From Mesodorylaimus sp. YZB2_4 (Eukaryota > Nematoda > Enoplea > Dorylaimida > Dorylaimidae), in assembly GCA_030248295.1 (NCBI GenBank), contig JASANH010001507.1, positions 1 to 64,000 on the forward strand: DNA of 64,000 bases. Reading direction: 5' to 3'. Both the position numbers and the translations under genes were made by a program. Of this stretch, positions 10,429-21,838 are shown one piece after another (the stretch's first letter is position 1; every line of letters begins with the position of its first letter). The notes beneath the pieces were generated by a model. The model was given only the letters and a program-made list of their open reading frames with translations. It did no database searches and was not told the origin of the DNA.

Positions 10429-11497
10429 ATACTGTATCTACATTCAACCAACTCCCCATTATGTATCCGGGCGATGCGCACTTCGACCTATGGCATTATA
10501 CCATTAGAAAATGAGGCGTGGACTTTATGCGCACCTATCAGTGCATTGATTCAGGGAGCCGGTCTATCTCTCCTACGTCAGGGAGAGCACGAGACGTCTC
10601 GTGCCTGGTTTGGTTTGCAGGCACCTGCTGAGGACCCATCTTGAACTCCTCTGAGCGTGACAGCACTTCGACCCCAGATCCGTCAGAACCCTCCGACGAC
10701 CGACACATGCGGCCGCTCACTTAATTTTGAAGGAAATGCGTCGGGCTGATTGAACAAGTTATGTGGCCGCCAAGGTTGATAAGTTAGTGTACCTGCCGAT
10801 TGTTAATCCATGGCTAAACCCTATTGTTCTCTGTCTCGGCGTGTTCATAATCAGTAAGGCTCAGCGGGCGTGATGTGAATCCTGCCTTATGAATTCCTGC
10901 CAAAATCTTGTACCTCCTCTAACATTAGCGGCAGGCCAAAAGTTCAAGCTACATGCTAAATAAAACGTTGAGCTTGCAGCAGGCATGCAATTGTAAAGTT
11001 CTAAAATGAATCCGTCGAGCGCCTGTGATCTGGAAATAAAACTCACGATCAGCACGAGGTGTCATGGACTGCGTGGGTTCGCTCCTTGGTTGAAACCTCC
11101 TCTGCTCAGCCCTAGTTTACCCCAGAGGCGAGTGAAGGATTTCACATGTGGTCCTCGGGTCAGTCCTACTTCGCAAGGCGCACAAGGACTTTGGCACAAA
11201 ACTAAGATAGCTCGCAGAGAAGTACGCAATCTTCTTTTTTTACTATATTACATCTTCCGCACATCTGACATACTATAAGGCATGGCTCCCTACTGTACAT
11301 GCCTGGTTGTGCTACCTACCTCACCGCTAGTATTTATGCTTTAGGAAGACATAGCCAATGGATGCTAATGGTCAGTCGGAAGACCCATATCAAATAGCCC
11401 TTCGGTCATAATCTTGGCCAGACAAACGCCCGCTGCACAGATCACCAGCGACGTAGCGAAACTCATGCCCGACCTAATGACACAAGACTAGAAGCGA
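10429..11497. other. Intergenic region without recognisable gene
   Basis: Only short, motif-free open frames. No RNA gene or repeat recognised. Confidence 0.4.
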
Positions 11498-12034
11498 TCA
11501 TGACACAACTTTAATTCTGATATTTTCTGAGTGAGAACTGGCGGTACTGATATATACAAAGTACGCAAACAACACACTGAAGCTCCAAAATTTTAGTCCC
11601 ATCACGAAAATAGTCACCACACACAGACCTATAATCGATAGCGCTTGATAATATCCTACGAAATGGTTCTCACCAATCAATATGACAAACGTTTTTGCCA
11701 AGCAGCCAATTAGAATGTAAACCACGCCTCCGAGTTGAACCGCCAGTCCTGGAAACAGGAACCAACGGCAACGGAACCAAACCGCCACCATCATTAAGAA
11801 AATTGAAGCAAAGTGAATCAACAGGACACATGCTGGAGCCTCTGCAAAACCATTGATCCCCCATAACTGGTACACTTGACGAGTAAGCCATGCAACTTCG
11901 ATTAGAACAATCAAATAGACTCCGTGTTCCACATTTAACATCCCACCCATACAGCGAAATCGCCCAAGTTCAAATGGGTCATTAGAGATCTGGTCAAGTC
12001 CTGACTTTGGCGTGATATTTTCCAAATCCGGCAT
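11498..12034 (-). CDS. Four-helix membrane protein, unknown function
   Basis: A single uninterrupted frame of 178 codons from the ATG at 12034. It has a short hydrophilic N-terminus (MPDLENITPKSG) and four strongly hydrophobic segments, separated by short loops with conserved-looking CRW and GEN turns. The size and four-span layout match small nematode tetraspan families such as DUF7027-type proteins, but I cannot assign it to one. The frame stays open a little upstream of the ATG, so a spliced 5' exon cannot be excluded. A second protein of similar size lies at 61789-62371. Confidence 0.65.
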   Translation of the reverse strand: MPDLENITPKSGLDQISNDPFELGRFRCMGGMLNVEHGVYLIVLIEVAWLTRQVYQLWGINGFAEAPACVLLIHFASIFLMMVAVWFRCRWFLFPGLAVQLGGVVYILIGCLAKTFVILIGENHFVGYYQALSIIGLCVVTIFVMGLKFWSFSVLFAYFVYISTASSHSENIRIKVVS

Positions 12035-13045
12035 GCTAAAGCCAGTTTTATCTCGAGATCGTGTTTTTCTTGAAGCGGCATTTTCAAAAGCATACAAAGA
12101 TCAAAAGGAGAGTGAAAGCAGCCATTACTCAACTATTTGTCTTGTCATTAGCTTAAGTCACTCAGGAGTAAAATAATAGCAAAATTGAATTGAGGCAAAA
12201 GAAGGCAGCCAACTACAGTAGCCCTCAGTGCGCACTAGAATGATTATCAGGCAAGCAAGTCGCCTCTACAAATCACAAAGAATCAATGTTTCAAATCCTC
12301 TTATTTGTTTAACGGGAGCTTGGACCATATTACGGCCTCCTGAGGAAGTGAGAGGAGGAAGCTGCCCGATCAATAACGCGGAAGTCAGCAGACCCTTGTG
12401 CGACGCGACCCAAGATCGCTGTATCAGACAGAGCCGTCTCTCCTATATTTGTTATATCTCATGTGGCCAAGGATATGTGCGCAAATACTACCCTATAAGG
12501 AATCGACGGGCGGGCACCCAGCCGGACAAAGACTAATGCTGTGGACTCATCTTGCAGTATACGAAAGACAAATGGTTGATTACCCGCCTTAAAATGTAGG
12601 CGGAAAAAACCGAAGGAATTCCTTTTCACATCGAGAAAGAGCAAAGGGAAAAAAGCGCAGGGCAGAAGAATGCCTACTTTTCAGTATAACTGGCGTCAGT
12701 TGTAGAACTGCCCACATCACCTCAGTTCGCGTCGACTGTCCTCGCTGCCTCGGCTCCCCCTACATTGGGTCAGCAACCACTATCACCTCCATGGTCACTA
12801 CAGTTGATTAATAAGCAATACCGCCATAAAAAAGCAGAAAGATGAATACTATGCGCCAGTCAATTGCATGTTGGTTGCTCGCTCGTTTTCAACCAGTTCT
12901 TCATGACGACGTGAAGGCTCACATATCCTAATTGTTTCTGGCCAGATCGCTCGGAGGTGATAACAACGCAAATAAGAAGCTGCAGATGGTGAACATAAGC
13001 TCGAATGGAAGTGCAGGCAGTGGTTAGAGAAATTCTTGGTATCGA
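12035..13045. other. Intergenic region without recognisable gene
   Basis: No frame with known motifs and no RNA gene. Probably holds the promoter of the membrane protein to its left. Confidence 0.4.
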
Positions 13046-13113
13046 CGTTTTAATGTTCATGTTTTACCACATTACCATACGTAGTTGAGCTAACTCAAGG
13101 GTGAAGGGACACA
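13046..13113 (-). mobile_element. SINE copy 2, 3' fragment
   Basis: On the minus strand this reads TGTGTCCCTTCACCCTTGAG ... GTGGTAAAACATGAAC, matching the 3' half of the copy at 10165-10345. The tRNA-like head is missing. Confidence 0.6.
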
Positions 13114-13524
13114 AAAGGATTTGCTTTGTCGTGAGTCAAACGCTCTCCAGGCATGAAAAGGCAGAGATGCAGCTTGGGGGGGGGAGGGTTTTTCCAGACT
13201 GGCCAAATTTTGCTCGTGCAGTAGGCTTTGTAGTGCTCGTTTGCGCCAAGGATTAGTGGAGGCCGTAAAAACGATCCAAGCACCAACACAGCTGAGTCTG
13301 TTGTTGCGGGTACAAGTTGGAATGGAGGCCAGCAGCGCGTTGATATACGTTTCTTGCACGCTGTTGCGCAAAATTTACTTGTCTGCAGTAGTTACTGACG
13401 ATTATGGAGAGAATCTTCAGCTTCTCATACCCATACGTGTTGAGACAGGCAGCATTCAAGTGCATTGTTTGACGGAGAAGTAGTTCTAGAGAGAAAAGTG
13501 CCATGTGTACCAAAACTCTCGGCA

Positions 13525-13700
13525 TGCGAGCTTGTAGAGGCTCGACTGGCAATCGAGCCGGCAGCTGGGAGCGTCAACCGTCAGGATGATGTTTTAACCA
13601 TGTACTAGGTCGGAAGACTTGGTTGTCTGCCCTGGGGTTTTGGCGTGGTGCAAAAGCTCCGCTGGTCACTCCCTCCAGTAATACGGACCCAGTCATATTA
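13525..13700. repeat. Dispersed repeat R2, copy 1
   Basis: This segment and 31860-31993 share blocks in the same order: TTGTAGAGGCTCG, CTG..AATCG, an ACTAGGTCG...ACTTGGTTG block, and TCCCTCCAGTAAT.C.GACCCAG. It is a short interspersed element; no coding capacity or terminal repeats are visible. Confidence 0.6.
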
Positions 13701-14891
13701 CACTGTACATGAATGGTGATTCAGCGAATGCAGGGAGCAGTTGTTCAGGACAGTGTCTGCTTCGATGTCAAAATTCATTATTCAAAGGAGGATGGCAGGC
13801 AACGTGACAAACCAGTGGATTGTCTGGGCAGTGTCCTATTCTGGCAATGGGTGGCAGTGTACCCGCACAAAGAAGTCGCAGACCTCCGCAGACTACGTAC
13901 AGTACATGCCTCCTTGTGGCTACTTCTATGCACATCGATGTCGTGGGCGTGTCCAGGCACGGTGCCTGTGTTGAGTGCCAGTATTTGAGCATTCCAATTT
14001 TGCTGGGTAGTCAATCATTAACCGTCTTTTCTACAGCCAACCACGCCCATTTGTTTAAACGCGTATGGATATGCACTTGCCGCACGCCAAAAGAGCACAT
14101 TATTCTTCAAAACCTGCCTGTCAAAATTGCTGGCTGCAATTGATAGTCTTCCAATTCATTGTTCATGCTTGACTTTGGAGCTAGATATTTTGAAGAATGC
14201 TGTGCCGTAAACGACATAATTGATAAACACTTTCGGAATTCTTTTCTGACCTGCTGAACTATCTCGGACAGGTTTCTTGTTCAAAGGGCAATTTCGGCTG
14301 GCTCGGTTACAGTACATAGAAGCCTAGAACAAATTCGAAAACGACGAGCACCAACTTCCTTCTATCGCCTTGGGCAAAAATAATTTTTGCCCCAGGTAAA
14401 ATACATTCTTGCTCCCTCTCACGTGAAGTCTGCAGTTATTGGAGTGCTTCCTACCCATCTCGTGCCTTGTAGGGGAATACTCATATGATCTAGGTGACAA
14501 AAACAATGGGAGGAGAGGGCAGTCTCAATGTCATATGATCAGGGTCTTGGTGGCACCAACGCAAAGGCTTTGACACCTACTCCGAATATGAGCTTACTAG
14601 GGCCGTAGAGACAGGTAGAGAGGCGTTCCCCAGACGTTATCTTTTACGTACGTATCCGGTTTTACACCAACAAACTGTCCGTGACGATGGCCCTGAGGCG
14701 AGAAATGCAATGTGCGTAGACAGTAAATAGCATAAGAACGTCGAAAAGACTCGCCCACGGCCTTGTCGCCAATCTCGATGTGACTATATCATTAGCGTAG
14801 TTTACTAAAGAGCACTCTCCCAGGTTGTTGCCTTCCGTTTGTTCTTCTGGTTTTTTACTTTGCGAAATAGAATTGTTCCCCAAGACTAGCC
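13701..14891. other. Intergenic region
   Basis: No supported gene. Overlapping open frames at 13713-14143 exist on both strands with no motif, consistent with chance. Confidence 0.4.
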
Positions 14892-17151
14892 ATGAGGCTT
14901 TCCATACTGCTGGGATGCTTGCTATGGGCAGTGGCGATCGACATAGCCATTGGCCAAACTACGCCCAGACAGTTCTCGACCAAATCATGGTTCATGAAAC
15001 CACACCAGGCCGCTTATAAGAAAGGCGCCCTTGATGCAAAGACCAACAAGGATCAAGATGCGAATATGAATGTGGACAGGGCGAATGTGGCGGCTGGTGC
15101 CAAAGTCGAAGGACGAGGTGACTTTACTGCTGCTAGAAACGGTAAAACCGAACAAATCAAGGTAAGCGAAGGTAACATGTGGTTTTCTCAGCCTGAGCAT
15201 AGTTTGGCTATATTTTTAGGTGAAAAGCGCCAAGGGAGCCGAAGCCAATGCTGATCAGAGCCAAAAAGGCAGTGGTGTGAGGACTGCAGAAGCCGGCAAA
15301 TACAAAGGTACTTTCAAGCAAACAAAGAGCGGCTCTGATCAAAACGCCAATGTCGACTTGAATGGAAATGCGAAGATGGACACGGCTATGCGCGGTGATA
15401 AGAAATCGTTCGATGCTAATGGAAGCAAAGGCAACAAGCAAAACCTGACACCCCAGTCTCAGACAAAGACTGGCGGTTCTGGCACGATTACCCGAAACAA
15501 CGAAAAGTATGACTACAAGGAAAGCAGAGCTTCCAATGGCGACACCAATGCTCAGCTGAGTAACATCGGCAAAGGACCTCAACGCAAGACTTACACGTGT
15601 CAGGGACAGAAAAAGGGGGTCTCCAACTGCGTAGATGAAAAAGGTGTGAAAGTTGGCGAAGTGGTCAGCCAACCCGATGGCACGGTGATTGTCAAGAAAA
15701 CAGTGGCTCCAGGGGTTGATCTTCCAGTTGGTAAAGCTAAAATATCAAAAACATCGGATGGCAAAAACGTGGCAACGGTTAGTGATGGCCTATTCCAAGC
15801 TCAATCGGGAAACTACAGGGAACGCGACTGCATGTCAGGTGTGCAAGCCTTCTTGGAAATGCAGACTGCTTGTAATGACGGCATTGGAAGTTTTCAGATT
15901 ATGGCAAGTCGGGTTCAAAGATTAAGATCCAGAAACCCTTCTCGTTTCAATACAACAGTCAGACGACGAAGGATGGCAAGAAGCAATTCATTTGGCCCGA
16001 TTGCGTTACGTTCGGCGGCAAGATCACGCTCCCTCCAGGAGTGGACGCCAGTCGCTTGGCCGTGCAATTCGATGCTAGCATTCTGCCCGCTGGAAAGCTA
16101 AAATGTGTGGACACTGGATCCTGCAATAAGGATTGGTGAGTCTGAGAAGTGGGGTGTTGTGAAAGGGTAATCCCACGATCAGTGGTGTATTCTCTTGGCA
16201 CTAGCTGACCGTGAGTGTTTGCTAAATTTACACCACAAGACCTTACAATTTGCTGTCATCCGGCAGCTTCCCGTGCTCTTCACACTCTTACATGTTTCCC
16301 TCTTTCGCGACGCAGCTACTACTGCAACTTTTGTAACAACTCCCGCAAGGTAGACATGGCCAGCAATTCGGACTCACCCAATTTGTGCAGCGCTAAAGGA
16401 GGTGGCACTTACGACATCCGAGTGACCGCCTGTCCGCCACCATCCGCTTTTAACAAAGCCGTTTGCTCTGGTTTTACCAAATCCGATCCTACTTATTTCA
16501 AAAAGGTACAGTGCGAAATCTTGCACGCTTTGCGTTTTTTCACGATCGTCTTTTCCAGAAAGGAGATATTCAAGCTCGCATCCTGTTCTGGCTGCGTCCA
16601 GCCAACGAGGTCAAAGTCAAGAACGATTTCCACTATAAACTCAAGAACGATAGGACTGGCTTCATCAGGAAAGGATGGGTGCTATCCTATGCAGTGGATA
16701 ACAAGAATCTCGTCGTAAGTAGCTCATCTCTCTTTCAAGTTGTTACGCGCCATTGCACAAGGCTCGTTCGTCCGTGTCCGTTTGATATGCGAGGACTAAC
16801 TCGTTCTGTCATAGGAAAACGTGTTTTGATTTTCAGAACGCCAACAATCCGACAGACTTTGATCTGCAAGAATGGTACATTCATAAGTATGGCGGTAAAG
16901 ACGAGATAGTGGGCTGTATAGAGGGCACTTCCAACTATACTATTAGTGGTCAAAAGGTGAAAACTGATTTCTTGTTGGAAGCCGGATCGTTGGCGGCCGC
17001 TCCAAAATCTCTGTTCGATACAAAAACATGTCCAACAGTGGACAACATTAATCAGCAACAGGCGCGGGAGGATGCCGCCGAAGCGGCTAAAACTTTCACG
17101 ACTAAGGCTGGTATTAATTGGGGTGGTTTTAATTGGGGTAAAAGACGATAG
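14892..17151 (+). CDS. Lineage-specific secreted protein, low-complexity N-half and cysteine-bearing C-half
   Basis: 595 aa, not recognised. Exons are 14892-15161, 15220-15838, 15898-16135, 16316-16505, 16559-16714 and 16837-17151, with consistent phases. The frame change between exons 2 and 3 is resolved by a 59-nt intron at 15839-15897. The start is MRLSILLGCLLWAVAIDIAI, a good signal peptide. Residues 30-180 are Ala/Asn/Asp/Lys/Gln-rich. The C-half has spaced cysteines (YTCQGQ, CVDTGSC, YYCNFCNN, ACPPPS) and a run resembling a beta-rich extracellular domain. It ends in GINWGGFNWGKRR; the dibasic end could be a processing site. Possibly an eggshell, cuticle or seminal component, but nothing in the sequence decides this. 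Confidence 0.8.
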
Positions 17152-17245
17152 TGAAACCAGAATAAGTGATACTGTGCCTAGGCTCGCATTGAGCTCGAAG
17201 TCTGTGCCTGCACTTTTTTTTTACAGCAGTTTACTTTTGCTTTTG

Positions 17246-17251
17246 AATAAA
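17246..17251 (+). terminator. Polyadenylation signal of the secreted-protein gene
   Basis: AATAAA about 95 nt after the stop codon at 17149-17151. Confidence 0.6.
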
Positions 17252-18135
17252 ACTGCATCGTAGTAAACACTTTCCACTCCACTCACATTTAATCAAGGTC
17301 AAACAGCAATGCTCCATTTGAGCACTCGTCACATTGTGTTGATGAAGAAGAGACATATTGAAAATTTGTTTGGCATCCGAAGTTCACAATGTCATTGAAA
17401 ATACTAGTTTCCGTAGCCTGGATGATCTATTTTTGTCTAACTTGCTGGGGGACATTTTTGAAAGATTGAAAGCAATCTCACAATCAAGCATAAAGCATCA
17501 AGCATATGTGCGTTTTTTAAGGAGCGAACACAATGGCGCTAGGCAGCATTGTGCAATACGAAAAAGATAATGCCAAGAGTTAAATGATTGCATGTCTGCA
17601 AGCTTTGGTGTAAACGCTCGCTTTTTTTTGAGCAGCAGAGTTAAAACAGGCGCTGCTGCATCGTCTCCCCTCGCCACGGAAAGACGTAGAATCGTGTAGG
17701 AAATTATAGTGCATGAGATACATGGCAGAAGGAGAGACCTAAAAGGAGCCAGTGTAGCAAAAAACTTACAGAAAAGCAATAATACGGATAGCACGTCAGT
17801 CACGTCGCTCAAACATATGGTGTACAGATTAGCGAAAAAGCAAAAGAACTAGTAATTTAGGAGTTCGAGGTTTAAACATTCGCACCTTAACTACCCGTAT
17901 TTGTACTGTGAGGTATTAAAACATATCACCTACTGCAAAAATTGCAAGGAGTCCAAGGCTAAAACTTTTTGCACCATTAATTCCCGTAGTAGCAAATGGG
18001 AATTTACGGTGGGAAAAAATTCGACCCTTGAATTCTGTATTTTGCAGTTTCGTTGACGGATGGTCTCCTGAATAATCTTATGTCGTAAATCAATTGGTGG
18101 GGTTCTCTTGAGGACGTATCAAAAAGTTAATCTTT
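17252..18135. other. Intergenic region
   Basis: AT-rich, no gene, RNA or repeat recognised before the tRNA-like segment at 18138. Confidence 0.4.
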
Positions 18136-18137
18136 GA

Positions 18138-18215
18138 GCGGTCACCGAGGTGCAGTGGTTCGCTGTTCGTCTCCCTTATCGTGAGCTGGGTTCAACTCCC
18201 AGCGATGGAGGTCAG
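18138..18215 (+). repeat. tRNA-like segment (probable SINE head)
   Basis: Contains a perfect T-arm: CTGGG at 18186-18190, loop TTCAACT, CCCAG at 18198-18202, plus an upstream A-box-like GTGCAGTGGTTCGCTG. The expected acceptor-stem pairing is absent and no clear anticodon stem forms, so it is not a functional tRNA. It directly abuts the 3' end of the LINE relic on the other strand. Confidence 0.5.
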
Positions 18216-18235
18216 CGTGAAAGTCCAAGTCAAGT

Positions 18236-19990
18236 TCAATTTTTTTGGCAGCCGGGTGGCATGGGATGAGTGATGTGCGTAAAAGAATTGGGGAAATCGT
18301 GGAGCCCAAAGTAAAATTTGTAAAATTGTACTAGCTTCGGGCGTTTGCGGCGATCATACAGGCGACTCTGGCCAAATTGAGAAAGCCCAACATCGTAGTT
18401 GGCCAACCAGTCGCGTAGGCGATGTCGAACCGCCAACCTCTGAGCCCTCTCTAGCTCATTAATGTCCGACATTAGAACAGGGCTCCAAGCACAAGCGCCA
18501 TATTCCAACTTGGCCCGGATGCACGCTTCATAGACAGTTTGGAGAACCGGTGGGCGGACATGGCGGCCGAGTTTTCTAGTCAGCGCCCCAATCATTGCAT
18601 TGCAATGCAGGCAGTCGTCGAAACGTGCTCAGAGAATCGCATATCAGCCTCGAAGAGGACGCCCAGGTACTTGATCTGATCGACGAATGCGAGACGATGA
18701 CCATTGAAGTACAGCTCGGGGGTAGATGCGAGGGCGCCTTGGCGATACCGATATAAAATGCATGGTGTTTTAGAAACGGTAAATTCAAAACAGGATTTCG
18801 ATATCCACTGATTGATAAAATCCAATGCTGGCTGTGCAAGAGGTGACACGCCTTCCAGACGTTGCGCCGTGACGAGCAAGCACAAGTCGTCAGCATATGC
18901 TTGCAATAAAAGCTGAGGAAATCGATCGGCGAAGAGACGCAACAGCGGGTCAATAAATGAAAAAAAAAGGGTTGGGCCGAGGACTGATCCATGGGGAACA
19001 CCCGAGGGCAGAGATGTGACCGCTGACAAACACTTTTTGACTTCCACCCTCTGCGAGCAACCAGCCAGATAAGAGCCAATTTACGCGACGTATTGTGATC
19101 AGTTTGCAGAGAGGCGAGGAGTTTTGAATGAGGTACCTGACCGAACGCTTTTGTCGAGTCCAAGTAGATGCCCGCCACAAAGCCACCTTTATTTTCATGA
19201 AGCCAGTCATGAACTCGCTGACTCATAACGATCAACCGTTGGTGCCACGACGCGGCTTAAATCCGTGCTGTTGGTCAGACAGAAGGGACGATCGAAGCAG
19301 TTTGTCCATTTGGCGCTCAAGGATTTCAGACAAGATCGGCATTAAAGAAATTGATCGATAAGATGAGGGCAAGTTCCGGTCCCCACCGGGCTTGCCGACT
19401 GGAATCAGCCTTGCACACTTCCACGATGAAGGGAACACTGACCATTGTCCATTGAACAGGTGAAAAGAATGGACATGGCCAAGGCGATGGACGGCGCAAT
19501 TTTCTTCAGAATAGAGACAGTGATGCGATCATCACCTGGAGCAATATTATTTCGAATACGACGGATTTCGTTCTCAAGAAACGCGGGGGCCACAGAATAA
19601 TCTGTCGGGTGGCCAGTATCAAGTGGAGGAGGCATGTAGGTCCGTACTCTGTTGAAATTCTCAGCAAAAGAATTGTTCAGAATAGCCGACTTTTTACTCG
19701 GCATGGTCATTGGGTGGTTGGGGTCGAGTCGCCAGTCAGGCACAGAACGATCATCAGGTGACAGTCGGCGAATAGCTGACTAAAAAGCTGATTCTAACCT
19801 GACACTGCCGCCGCAAAGTCAAGAATTGCTGGTGATCACTCAACTCACCGCTCCGGCGCCAACTTTTACATGCCACGTTCTTCGCCCACACCAAATTCAA
19901 TACTTCCCGAGTCATCCAAGGGTGTTTATTTTCAACACGAATCCGTATTACTAGGAATACACTCATTGAGAACGCCATCGATAGCATCCA
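18236..19990 (-). mobile_element. Decayed non-LTR retrotransposon (LINE, Jockey/CR1-like), 5' truncated
   Basis: Minus-strand frames together spell a reverse transcriptase in fragments. Reading downwards: a linker region (HPWMTREVLN, about 19850-19930), RT motifs around 19240-19440 (ARLIPVGKPGG, YRSISLMP, QHGFKP), the catalytic AYADD box near 18884-18898, and the RT C-terminal domain at 18236-18595 (VYEACIRAKLEYGACAWSP). The frame shifts several times, so the element is dead. No apurinic endonuclease domain is present upstream, so it is 5' truncated. Family placement is from motif appearance only. Confidence 0.85.
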
Positions 19991-21838
19991 TGAGCCATGC
20001 AGTCCACTGTGGGAGCAGCCGTGACTTGACCAGAAAGATCTGATCGTGAGTTTAATAAAAATCGGTTTAGAGACTCCCAGTCAACTCGTTTGAGCAGCCA
20101 TATCCGTTAAACTTCCAGCCGTGGGCGTTTCCACTGGCCGAAAAAAACTGGAAACCTTTACTAACCTGCACGTTAGGCATTGAAGGGCTCAAGTACTGAG
20201 GCACTGACGGGACTGCTGGTATCAGAGGAGCAGAGCTACTGCATGAAAAGTCTGCTCGATTTGATAGGACCCCAATCGACAACTTTTGCGCAATGATCGC
20301 AGATGGTTGTGGTCTTTGGGGGAACCCAGTCGCAAGCATTCCTCCATTTCTCTCGCCCTTTTTCCCATTTTTGCATCAAGCTCCGGGTGATCGGTCGTTG
20401 CTTATTTGTAGATTTTGGAGCATTTTCATAGCATGATACACTTCAAAGAAAAAATCAGCTAGATAAAGAGATGGAATTCCACACGTACTCCCACGAAACG
20501 AAGACAGGCAAGTTCAATACCACAGATCGCTCAGGCAGTCAAGAGTTATTGGAGAGTCCTGCAGTCCATCATGTCAGTTCGATGACACGCACTCCTGGAG
20601 GCTTGGCAAATTTTTCTATTCCTACGGATGCAGTCCAGCTCATTGTTGCCATCAAAGAAACGTCCAGCTTCCCCACTGTCGCAAGAGAGGCTAATAAGAG
20701 TGGAAGGCAACGGATTTACAATCAGAGTTTTGGCCCACGCTACAGGGAATTTCAAAGTTCAAAGCAACGGTGGACGTATAGTAGCGGACCAGCCAAGCCA
20801 CGCTCCAGTGCCTCCAAATACTGGCTGGAGGGTGCATGGATAGAGACTAATCTGACATTGGCCAGCCAGCATAAATCAGTGGTTAGAAGCAAGAAATTGC
20901 AAAATGTTGCTAGGACAAACGTTGCTGCGATTCATACCATGACTTCGTGACGTCTGCCGCAATCACAAAAGGCTGCGCCAGAAAGGACATTGCTATGGCA
21001 TATTTCGAGCTCTCTCACGACTTTAGTTCGCTGAGTAAAAACAGTCAGCTGTGGAAGCCAAAACGCTACATACTGGACCCGAGACTAGGCGTTTACCTCG
21101 CACGCTGGGAGCGCACAACCATTGGGCCTTGAAGTCGCAGCCAGGTAAAACGTTTAGCGCGTAATGTCCACCGTCTAGTGCGCTCCCATATCTTAGTGCG
21201 TTTATGTTTGTGGCCGAGCAAGAACACGAAGTAGCACCACGCGCTAACATAACAAGGGCCACACGGGAATGACGCTGCGCATCCTCACCTCAGTCACCTC
21301 CGCTAAACAGACCAAGTCAATTTCATGGCAAATATACTCTAATTGCATCACATAGCATATGTTCGTAATCAAATGACTCGCATTCAACTGCATCGCTATT
21401 CACAGCACAATGACCAAAGCGCATCAGACGCCTTATATCAACCACGTATACGCAACTCAGAGTGAGCAAAAATGCACCTGGGCCGGAGGACACGGGCTTG
21501 GCTTCGCAGGAGAAACTGTACAAGAATATCAAACCAAGGCCGCGCTACTCTTGTTTCTAACTCTAGCATAATCAGTTATCACTCTGACTCCATTTGGACG
21601 GGTAATGACTGTACACGTCGTGCATGGCTAAATGACAGCCCGCAATTACCTCGCATGTTCAGGACGGTTCGTTTTGCAAGCTTGATTACCTAATGCCATC
21701 AAAAATTTGAGTGAACCGTACGACGCGGGCCTAAACTCAACCAGCGCCGCGAGATCACAGGAATAAGTCGACAATAAATAGCAGCCGAACAGCGGGACGT
21801 ATGTACTACACGCATAACCAAGGCCACATCAGCTAGTG
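19991..21838. other. Intergenic region between LINE relic and channel 3' end
   Basis: A plus-strand frame of 159 codons occurs at 20471-20950, with no domain I recognise and no supporting splice structure. The rest holds nothing supported, apart from the expected channel 3' untranslated sequence just left of 21839. Confidence 0.35.

Noticed and set aside
18138-18215. Functional tRNA gene
   Set aside because: A T-arm is present but the acceptor stem does not pair and no proper anticodon arm forms.
20471-20950. 159-codon plus-strand frame
   Set aside because: No signal peptide, domain or splice structure, and an equally open overlapping frame at 20628-20843.
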